64,000 bases of DNA. Origin: Watersipora subatra. Taxonomy: Eukaryota; Bryozoa; Gymnolaemata; Cheilostomatida; Watersiporidae. Each line of letters starts with the position of its first letter. Position 1 is the stretch's first letter. The notes under the pieces were generated by a model. The model did no database searches. It had not been told where the DNA came from and saw only the letters and a list, made by a program, of their open reading frames with translations. Below, in pieces: positions 32,501 to 44,500 of this stretch. A program made the position numbers and the translations under genes. The stretch covers positions 3,576,001-3,640,000 of the forward strand of contig NC_088710.1 in assembly GCF_963576615.1 (NCBI RefSeq). The letters run 5' to 3'.

Positions 32501-35500
32501 ACTAACACTACCAGCTTGTGTATTTATAGTGGTTTAGTGTGGCCCCACACTACTGACACTACCAGCTTGTGTATTTATAGTGGTTTAGTGTGGCCCCGCA
32601 CTACTAACACTACCAGCTTGTGTATTTATAGTGGTTTAGTGTGGCCCCGCACTACTGACACTACCAACTCTATCAGCTTCTCTTGGCTACCAGAATTACT
32701 GTAAAACTTTTATTTTAATGCCATGGCATTCTATCTTCCAACCGTTTCTCTATAGTGGCAGTCAAATAGAGGTGGTGTTCAGATAGAGGTGGCATTCAAG
32801 TAGAGGTTTTACGGTAGTTGTACTCGAGAGATGTTTAGTAAATCCTTTCTGCAACTTGTTAAGACACGGATGAGTGATTATAACAGAAAAGCGCATCAAA
32901 CACGCTCCAATTATATATATTGAATTCTTGTTACAATAATAATGCAGTAATCTAATTTATATTGTATATTTATATATTTTATAATAATTGTTTATAATTT
33001 ACATTAATCTGGAGGTATAAATATGGTTTTATTATATATTTGTTGTATAAAAACAAGTTATTTAGGGCTACACTTGGCTGCTCCGTTAAAGGAGTTTCAT
33101 TCCCATACCCAGATCAGCATATCAGGCACCCAGATCAGCATATCAGGCACCCAGATCAGCATATCAGGCACCATTTTGTTAGATTTATTTCTCCGAAGCC
33201 TTCACAACACTCCTTAGCTATTTCTTTACCAATAGCTTTCAGTTTCTAATCCAAAAATGATCTCTGTATTGAATGAAAGCAATCTAATAGCAATTGTGTA
33301 TATTAGGGGTTGTCAAAACCCTTCCTTGAAAACTTTCTTCTAGGATTCACCTATCATCTAAACAAACATAGGCTTTCGTGTAGCAATATTGGAGTGGCTT
33401 CAATGTTTACCCGGTTATCAGCCATTGAAGACTGTAGGCCTACCCTTATTGGGATGAACTGCCATCATGGAATGATGAATCACATCCACTATCTTGCTTT
33501 GCCGGATATATCTGGCCTCGTTCAATACGATGCATCATGTCATGAGAGAGTGAGCATCTGTAATTTCCTTGTCCTTATGCAGAACTCATCCTTCCTGAAA
33601 CTAATTTAGGTGAGGTCTCTGGTGCGCTTGACTATCCCCTCTCACAGATACCACATGCATTATTAGTAACTGGGCAGCCTTCCACAATGTTTCCATCCTG
33701 ACTCTAGTTACCGCCTTTAGTTGTAATCATACAGTCTGGAGAAAAAAATAGTTGGGATATACAATCTGCAATGCTTGGCATTTCAGATTTGGACTTGAAT
33801 AACTCTCAAGTTTTTACAGATTGATCCCAAAACTATATATATTCTCATTTCTTATATCGTTAATAATCTAGTGAGTTTAATTGCATCATTTTTTGGTCAT
33901 GTTAGACACCACTTAAGGGAGCATGTCTACAAAAATCACCAGTTACATTTTTGATTAAAAAAAAATGTCCGTGATCAAACTATCTAATAATCTTCTCAGA
34001 GGTTTGAACCACTCTTTGTAATATGATGACCTTGAAGTCTAATAATAACTCTTTGTAATATGATGACCTTGAAGTCTAATAATAACTCTTTGTAATATGA
34101 TGACCTTGAAGTCTAATAATAACTCTTTGTAATATGATGACCTTGAAGTCTAATAATAACTCTTTGTAATATGATGACCTTGAAGTCTAATAATAACTCT
34201 TTGTAATATGATGACCTTGAAGTCTAATAATAACTCTTTGTAATATGATGACCTTGAAGTCTAATAATAACTCTTTGTAATATGATGACCTTGAAGTCTA
34301 ATAATAACTCTTTGTAATATGATGACCTTGAAGTCTAATAATAACTTTTTGTAATATGATGACCTTGAAGTCTAATAATAACTCTTTGTAATATGATGAC
34401 CTTGAAGTCTAATAATAACTCTTTGTAATATGATGACCTTGAAGTCTAATAATAACTCTTTGTAATATGATGACCTTGAAGTCTAATAATAACTCTTTGT
34501 AATATGATGACCTTGAAGTCGGCCATCGGAGTAAAGAAATTAGTTTTAGTATTTGGTAGGCTACTCCATCAGTAAGTTACTCCCCCAGTAAGTTACTCCC
34601 CCAGTAAGTTACTCCCCCAGTAAGTTACTCCCCCAGTAAGTTACTCCCCCAATAAGTTACTCCCCCAGTAAGTTACTCCCCCAGTAAGTTACTTTTGGGG
34701 AGTTACAAGTAAGTTACTCCCCCAGTAAGTTACTCCCCCACTAAGTTACTCCCCCAGTAAGTTACTCCCCCAGTAAGTTACTTTTGGGGAGTTACTTACA
34801 AGTAAGTTACTTATATCTTCACTTTTGAGTTACAATTAAAATTGCTCACTAAATGAAGAGGGGATTAAAATTATCTTTTAAAACTAAATTAGTTACAGTC
34901 CTTAGAGTCTAAGTAGGCCTATTCTATTGATATATAAATATTCGTAGCGTCTGGATCAGAGACAAGGAGTATGTCGAGATAACAAATTTAGTTTGATTTA
35001 GCCTATTAAATTAGTATATCCCGACTATTTTGTCTTGTTAATATTAGTTTTGTGTGTTGAAACCATGGTATGTTAGAGCAAATGCTCTTATACAGGTACA
35101 TTGTATTTACTTTAACTCGTTCTGCAGCTTCAAAACTTCATAAATTATCAAGGGAAATACGTATGACATTAAAATAAATGTCTTATATAAAGCTATATCA
35201 AAACTGAATTATTTGTAATAATTTGTATAATAAATAAATTGTGCACAGATAAAGCAAAAATGAGTTGAAAGATGTGCCTATTGCCATATGTCTTCACATT
35301 AATGATGGGTTAATTGAGGTGTAGACTAGGGGATGCAAGAGATGGACTATGGCGCCTTACAGTGCCTCGCGTTGCGCGTTCACAACTCGAGTTGTACAAC
35401 TCGAGTTGCCGTGTTGTCCAACTCGAGTTGCCGAATTGTACAACTCGGCCTGGGTTTATGACCTGGAGTTGTGTTACCTATACGCAAAACTAACACGGGT

Positions 35501-38500
35501 TCGTAAAGAAAGCAAAGTGAGTAATTGGGGTGTCTCATTTACAGAAATTTAATAATAATTTAAATATGTATACATATTTAAATTATATATATTGGCGAGA
35601 TTTGCGCATATTCATTTCTATAAATATAAAGAGACAAAAACAATTGTAGAATGTAAAAAGCAAACTAAGAACAATCTATATGAGAACCGAGCAGCGAAAT
35701 TTTTTTCCCAAACAGGTTTACATACGGCAGTAAAATTTTGGCTCATGATTGGCTTTAGTAATTGAGTTTTAGTAATCAAAACCTACATCATTACATTGAA
35801 AGTCAATAGTTATAATTAGAGAGGAACACAAAATTCCAAAATTTTATTCAAAATGGCTTTAATTAATGAGTTTTAAGTAAGCGCCTCTTACGTTTAAACA
35901 GCACTTTTTGAATGATAACATCAGTTTTGCTACGTTATTTAGAATTTTGTGTTCCTTTCTAATTATAACTATTGATTTCTAATGTAATGATGTAAGTTTT
36001 GGTTACTAAAACTCAATTACTAACGCCAATCATGAGCCAAAATTTTACTGCCGTATGTAAACCTGTTTGGGAAAAAGAAATTCGCAGCCAGCCGGGCAAC
36101 TTCTTTTTCATTTGAAAAAAGAGTCATCTCTCTAGAATCTGACAAGAAACTGAATGAACACCGAAAATGAACATAGAAATTATTTCAACGGCGTTTAATA
36201 ATGCACCAAAATAAATTCCGTATATAGAAAATATTGCTAGAGAAAATAAAATGATGAGATGTTGAACTCGAGTTGCTGTTGAAAGAACTCGGCTTGGGTT
36301 TTGATGAACTCGAGTTGTGCAACTCGAGTTGTACAACTCGAGTTATATTTACAAACTCGAGTTGTACAACTCGAGTTCTGCAACTCGAGTTGTACAACTC
36401 GAGTTGCAAACTCGGCACAGTATAATTCTAATAATTCGCTATTAGTTCTAGTTTTACAGTACACACATAGTTTAATTTCTATTAGCTAACGGGTGCCTCT
36501 TGATGTACCATCGTTAATATAACCATATCTACGGTTATGCTACCGTAATACCAATATATTGCACCTTACTTTTGAAAAGTCGTGTTGCGCGTTCACAACT
36601 CGAGTTGTGCAACTCGAGTTGATTAACTCGAGTTGCAAACACGCAACGCGAGGCACTGTAAGGCGCCATAGATGGACAGTGTTAGAGTTTGTGATAGAGA
36701 TATGGAGCTAGTCTGGCTTAGACTACTACTAGGACTCTAACTTGACAATTCTTATATATTTGCATATTACATGTTATATAATATTATATATCATTATTAC
36801 TTCCAGCCTCTGCGCTTATATTCTTTCAAGCTTCACTTTCCCCTTCACTATATAACTACTAGCATGGACAAAACTTGGCTATTATAAAGCGAGTGTTCAG
36901 TTAATCACTGTATAGCCTGAAGAAAAATTAATGTTTATGAATATTGTGGGTCCCAGCTGTTGCTGATGCATTGTCAAGCATGCGTTTATCTACTGTCAAT
37001 TGAGCCTTGGCGACTGTTATTGTGTGCGATAATAAAGGCAAAACGACCACATTTTTTCTAAAATTGCGAGTGGTAAGAGATTCTGATTTGAATGCCTCGC
37101 TTGTACCCAAATGCCTACTCTATATGCATAGGGAAATCAAAGCATCCCATATTTCACAACTTATTATAGCTGTGTAGCATAGCAGAACACAGCTACATTG
37201 CCCATTTGCTCAGCCATTCATATAGATCATGAAAAAACACGATTTAGCAGTGCTCACTTGTTGAAGGTCAATAAGTGGTACGCCCATGCAAACTTGCACT
37301 TTTGATAAAGTGAGATCAAAGAGAGAACAAGAAGCGCCTTTTTCTACCCAAAGCTAGGAAAGTTTACTTACGACACTTATATCGTAAAGCAAATCGGAAA
37401 GTTTTTTTGTTGGACCATGTTTTTAGGGAGTCTTGTCTCACGTACTCTCATGCAATAGTAGGCATGCATCGACGAGGCGATCACAGCACGTATTGGCACG
37501 AGTCGCCGATAGTGTAGGAATTTTGTGCATCGCTTGTAGTTCTCTATCGCTGCGTTGAGAATTGTGTGTAAACTAGGCCTAATCAAACGCTGGATCAGCT
37601 TTGCCTGCTGATAAAGGTACTACTCTCTCTGAAGAAGCTCTACCTTTGATATGACACTGTGACATGACACATACAGGCTTGACTGGGATACATGCTCTCG
37701 TACCATTCCTGCCAAGTTCAACATAAACATGCCGGCTGATGTTATTTTCATTGTCAATTTCAGCCGCAGGTGTGTCTGTCCTAGATGTGGCATTCCTTTG
37801 TAGAGAGCCAGTTTAGACTGAGATTTTTCGGCAGTTCTGGAATATTCTTTTTGCTGTTAGAAAAAAACATTGACTTCTTATTGACACTGTTTATCGTATG
37901 TCAACAGTTCAGCTGTCAAACGTGTCATAGGCTTGAGACCAAACGTCACCTTAGGTCAACATGGCTGCTGGGGAATGTGACATAAGATCTCCTTAAATAT
38001 TCAGGGCCGTAGCTATGATGCCGCACAACATTTTTGGTTTGTTTTCAATATTAAGCGAGGAGTATGGTGACATAGTCATCTCTTTGAAAACTACTTGTAA
38101 TAACCCAGTTGAAGGAAAATGTCCAGTTTGAAGATAACCAAAACAATTCTAAATTGCAAGAAGTGAAGTAGACATTCTGTTTGCGCCGTATTTTGAAGCT
38201 ATGATTATACATACCCTAGCCTACATTTTTTGAAAACCTCAAAATTTAGCAAGGGTCCCTCTTTGGAAACAATTGTACTATTTATTTATCAATTACTGGG
38301 AGTTTTGTTAATCACCGCTGGCTTGATGACAATAGTTATAATCAAAGGTAGGAAAGTGGCAAGTCTCTAGCCACCTGCTTTAGTGTGTCATGTGAAGCGT
38401 GTATCAATATCAGGTCAGACAGAGAAAGGTTAGAAGTAGCAAACGTTATATTTAACAGAATCACTTGCTGACTGTCTCGTTATCTAGTTATAATTGTTGG

Positions 38501-41500
38501 TATTTTCCAGGAAATTTTGAATTGAATCAAATATTTTACGGTTGGAAGTAAAAAAACAAATGGTTCGCTCACGATCACACTCATTTCGTTTCTCTAAATC
38601 TTTACAGTAGTACTTTGTATGGCTTAACAGCACAAGTCTATTCCATTAATGTTATGCACAAAGGCCAATGGAATTACCTTCATGCACAATGAAGGTACTG
38701 TTTTCTGATTGCACTGTTATCTGGCAACATGACATGCCGTGTGTGATAGCTTATGTGATACATTCAAAAACCTCATTAGAGCCAGTCCAGATGGTGTTGG
38801 TATGCATGTACAAACAAGGAATCAAAAGGAAGGAATGTTGTATTATGGGATGCCTAAAGCATGTGTCATGCCTGAGATGAAGCACTGATTTTCTTAAAAG
38901 ATAATATTTTATATTTATGCAATGACTAAACGGTCTCGTATATCTGTTGACAACAAGGCAGTTTGTCCTGATAAGGATAAAGATTTGCTCTGCCTGTACG
39001 CGGACTTTCATCAAATGAGACGTTTTATTACATGAGTTGTTTGTGAGTGTTGGTCATGTCTTTTGTTTTCTCGCTATAAATTCTGATCTATTTGCGCTGA
39101 GAGCTGGGATGCTTCAGGCCTTAGTCGATGAAGGGCAGGCCATTTGGTTGTAAACACAATGGCTCTACAAACAAATGAGTAGTTTCAGATAAGATAACGA
39201 CACTGTAAGCCCTGTTACGCCTACTTACCCTGTTGTGTGGCAATCACTTAGACATGTTGTAAATGTCATGCTACACCGTCATCCTTCTTCAAAACTTGAT
39301 AGAGTGACCAGGGCTGCCTGCAGTCAGCAGAATGTAGACAGTATTAATGCTGGTGTTTTATCATTTACCATCGCTACGGAGGTGACATATGTGAAGTACA
39401 TTTTTGTCGAATCTGTAATGGCAACCCAGCCATGATACTCATACGCCATTAGTTGGCTGGACCATGTGAGAAAATAGGTGGTGGGGATCGATACTCTGGG
39501 GTCTATAAAACACTTTAGTTGACTACCGTAATGTGGAATCATGATTGAAAGACCAAATTCTGGTAGCAGAAAGAGATAGTAGAAATATTGGTGGTTGGCC
39601 ATCACGATGGAACACGAGCTAAGGAGTATCAACCCTTCATAGCACTGCCCAATATTTATGAAGAGAGTTGCTCTACTCACTATGTTTCCATTGTGCGGGT
39701 GATGTAGATTTGGAGTTGTATGTACATTGAGTCACCGTGGGAAGTGTTTCAATAGACATTTGCGTGTTGTGCATTTACGCAGGAGCTTTGTTGAAAAAAA
39801 TAAGGATTTCTATGTCAGAGCGAACACCGGTGCCCTCGGAACTTTTCAAACCGACATAGAAACATAGAAATGAATGAAGTGTGGAAAATGTTCAAATTTT
39901 CTTACGCGTCATTCGCAAATGTCATTTCCATCTTTCGCAAACATGAAACGTTCGATAAAAACTTGTGAGTAACAAAGCTCGTTTGACTTGCGGGTTTTTG
40001 CTGTTTCCATCAGTGGGTGACACAAACTTGAAAGTTAATCACATCATGGAAATATACTCACTTAGCTCACATAAAACACTGTAAAACCTTTATTTGAACG
40101 CCATGGCGCTGTTTTTTTCAACCCTTCTTCTATAGTGGTGTTCTATTAGAGGTGGTATTCAAATAAAGGTGGCATTCAAGCATGTTATTTTTCTTAATAT
40201 GTGGCTTGCCCAGAGGTCTGCTATTTAGTGTGACCCAACTGGATCTTGTAATGCTAGTCTATGCCCTCTATGTACACCCATTCTCCGGCAATGCAAAACA
40301 GATCAGTTTTGTGGTCTCGCCCATTCTTATCCTTCTTTTGTCACCAAGTGGGTTTGTGGATGACGAAGTAGTCCAGTAGTGTCAGTCGTATTTTTTCCTC
40401 ACAACATCTCTATGGCAAGGAGGCAGTTTTATACTAACATATCTTCTACAGACATGCTAATATCTCCATTGCTAAACCACTTTGGCACGTCAAGTTTTAT
40501 CTACATAATGTCGTTCGTTATTCAGAAATGATCAGCGTGTATCACTGAATAAATTTTTTTCATATGTAGAGCAAGATGGATGCAAATCATACTAACACAT
40601 AAATTCTCTGTATCGTATTGATGTGTCCCATATTAGTTGTGACCACCAGTGAGTAGTGGTTATTGAATGATACAGATCTATTCACACCTTTTAACTTATG
40701 GATTAGGTTAGCTCTAATTTCCTCCTTGACGCAAAATGAGAATTTTAAAAAAATTAGCTACTCTCAAAAATATTCTTTAAGAAACTTATCATTCTATGCT
40801 TTGCTTTCATTAAATATGAACTTGGACAAAATGTCAGTAGGTTTCATCAGAAAGTATCGGTATTTTTCATCATTTGCGATTGTTTTTGATGTTTGAGGTG
40901 ATCTGGTTGTCGGGATGTTTCATGGTTGAAATCGAAAAAAAATTGATCGAGGTTAAAGCACTCTGAAGATAAATATGTGTCAAAATGATGTCACTAGTAT
41001 TGTCACTAGTGTCACTGTATGACTAGTCACCTGTCATGACTAGTCACCTGTCTCCCTCGTTATTGATATTGATTATTGCTTTCAAGTTGCGACCTTTTGT
41101 GTCTTTATTCTCTTGGTATCCTTGCCAAAGTGCAACTATAGATGCCACAATCGCATTTTCGCTTGAATTTTACTGTTTTAACCGTGATCCAAGTTTTGTC
41201 AATTTTAATCTTAAAACATCTTCAGTCAGATCACCTCAAAGATCTAATACAATTGCAACTGATAGAAAAATATCGACACTTTCTGATAAAATCTACTATA
41301 AAGTTTTTTTCATCCATGGACCATGATGAGGATTTTGAATGGCCAATTCTTAGATAATCCGGATTAAAAGCCATGTGATTTTAATACGATTATATAGCAT
41401 CACAGCTGTTTTTGATCGATATTCTGCAAATATTGCCAATCTTTCTGTCCATTTGTTGATCAAATTTAGTTTATTTTTACAACATACACAGGAGTATTAC

Positions 41501-44500
41501 TGTACTAGTGTCAGCATTGTGAACTGCTTTAGAAAGCATACTGGAAGCATCAGCTACTTGCCTTGTCCTTTATATGTATAGAAATCAACTTTTAAGGCGT
41601 TTATAATATTAAAATTGCGTGTTTTTGATGCTGTGTGTTTTTAATTATTTGATTTGAAAATGTCATTTGTTCAAAATTATGTGATTTTGAAACATTAAGC
41701 CCTGCTACACCAACTTACCTTAGCGTGTGACAATCACTTAGACATGTTGTAAATGTCGTGCTACACTGTCATCCATCTCCTTCAGAACTTACCAGAGTGA
41801 CCAGGGCTGCCTTGATAGTGATGAAGACAGTGACCACTGTCTTCATCCTGCTGGAGTCGGCACAATGAAGACAGTGTCAAAGGGGGCGTAGAATACATGC
41901 ATGTTTTACATGACACATGTTTTAGTTGTAAATCCAATTGCTTTCTTTCGGTACTTTCCAGTTTGCATAAGAAATCTGAATGCACTCACGGGGATTGACC
42001 TTGTGCTGTGTCACACCTGTTCTGCACCCTCACCATAATGTCAAACCTGTCCTATTTTGTAGCAAATTTTTTCATAGGAATATATTTTATGAATTTTATT
42101 CGTTCCACAGCCTCTAAACCTAGTGACAAACACTCCTGGTAATACTCGCATGTAGCATTAAAACAAATCTATTTTATAAAACTATTTAAAAGTTATGAAT
42201 GCAAAATCTAAATGATGGTTTAAACAATAAATTATTTCTAATTTTAAAGGCAGCAAGTAAAATTTGGTAAATTTCGTATAATATTTTTGGAAGTTAGTTA
42301 GAAAATTCTCAAGAAAATTGGTACAATTTTTACCATAGAGACATAAAAACAGAAGGGATGGTCAGGTTCAGAAAGGAAGTGTGTGATCAAGATATCCCGT
42401 TTGTTGTACGGGCTATAAAAAACGCTTTTGCATAGAAAATTTAATATTAATTATCAAAGTTTCTTCACCCAAAGAATATGAGTAACTTAAGCTAGTAACA
42501 TAAGCTAGTCTAAATCTTTACTATAATAAGAGCTGTTATTATAACTTAAGTCATCATTAGGAAAAATATTGTGCCTTGATCTCTCACGCAACCATGATCT
42601 TAAAGCGCGCTAGCTGCAGCATGAGTATTTTAACCAAGCGGCACCGGAGATTGACAGGTGTATTAAGTATGTGCACAACTATTCCATTGTATAGCGATGT
42701 AGTCGCTTGGCCTAGCGGTTTACTGCCTAGCGGTTTACAGCCTAGTGGTTTACAGCCTAGTGGTTTAGCACCTAGTGGTCTGCAAACCTGGAGGTTCCGC
42801 AGTGGAGGTAATGTAGTTGCCTGCCATTAGCTAGCAGCCTGGCAGATTGCCAATGGCTAATTTGAGTAAGCTTACTAATAAGAGCTAACTACTTGCTCTC
42901 AGCGCGCATAAAACGCTACGCTCTGCGTGACATTGCGTCATCACGGTTGCGGTCGTAACAGAGAGTGGTAGCGTATTTGCATCCAAATAGTGACATATAT
43001 CGCCGAAGAATCCATCAAGCTTGTGCGACTTAATTGGTAAGGGGTTGGTCTGGCTAATGGGAGGGTCCCAGCTCAAATCTTCTGCGATGCAGATTCTTTA
43101 TTGCAAGACTGTAATAGCTACTGGACAAACACACATACCAACTTTGAGATCTATATATACTTATAGATGTGCATCTCATGCTATGATTGGAGCTGCTAAT
43201 GAAGACAATATCAAGAGGCTAGAGTAGATAAATGAAATGCTTCAGAATGTGCTGTTTCTGTCCGTCTCTTTGTCTAGGTTCACCTTTATCTGTCTCACAT
43301 AGAGTTCACTTTGCAGACAGTGTGGACGAGGTAACACAATGTTCGTGATCACTATCTTTGTTCACCCTCCCGGCGCAGACAGTTCGCCTCACCAATCTTT
43401 TGACCGCATAATACTCCAGCTTGTGATGTTATTGCTTTGGGGATCGACAACCTCCACGGGAGAAGCTGATACGCATATGCCACCTACTTGGGCTCTTTGG
43501 GTCAACAACAGGAAACTGCCTGAGTTCTGAGGCAGTAAGAAATTTTGCCATAGTCGCGCGCGCCATGACTTGGCAAAGCTTGAATTGTCTTCACGAATGC
43601 CTGGCTTTATTTACCTTCCTAGCCGAAATCAGTCTCATTAAGTTGTAGTTAAAACTAGCCAAAGGCAGTCTAACCCTCATAAGCATAGGTCTTAGTGACA
43701 GTTCTTACATTTCACCTTCCTAGTTCACCCCAACCACACTTTTCAGGGCTACCTACTCTTATGATGGAGTTGTTCACTCTCATAAATCCATCCCCTTTTC
43801 TTTATCATAATATCAGAAGCTTCTTTAAACATGCATGTTTTACATATCAGTACATATGTGCAAACAGTTCTTTCTCTAGCTTAGCTCTACAGTATTCCAT
43901 TAATAGTAAATATTGTTTTCTTTTATAGTTTTAAATTCATGTCTCAAGATGACTATGTGGGTGGTGGTGAAATAGGGTGTAAGGAAATGCTTCTCTTAGC
44001 ATCTCAGCAATAGATAATATGGAAAACATGAGTAAACATTCTCCCATTTAATTCTCTAACAAATTTCTGAAGCCGTTTTAGTAGTTATTGTGAAGAGGAA
44101 AGTGGAAGTGATGCAAGCAAAGAAAGCTTGAAACAAGTAAAGCTGAGAGGCTGGTCATGATAATTAAAGATGCGATGCGAAAGGGTTTAGTAATATAATA
44201 TAATTTATGTTATTTTAAAGATTGTGTAGTTCAGGTTAGACCAGCTTAGGGCCTATATCTCTATCTCTACTACTGTACCATCTCTATCTCTACTACTGTA
44301 CCATCTCTATCATTACTACTGTACCATCTCTATCTCTACTACTGTACCATCTCTATCTCTACTACTGTACCATCTCTATCTCTACTACTGTACCATCTCT
44401 ATCTCTACTACTGTACCATCTCTATCTTTACTACTGTACCATCTCTATCTCTACTACTGTACCATCTATATCTCTACTACTGTACCATCTATATCTCTAC

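Noticed and set aside
33310-33609. 99-codon frame in WARS2 intron 5
   Set aside because: No domain and no conserved pattern; intronic.
34011-34520. Regular 37-bp repeats that look like a CRISPR array
   Set aside because: There are no unique spacers; the units are directly abutting. The genome is eukaryotic.
43339-43530. Possible retroviral-type protease relic ([13 protein letters not shown])
   Set aside because: Only a few residues resemble the D-T-G motif region and no neighbouring reverse transcriptase or LTR is seen.
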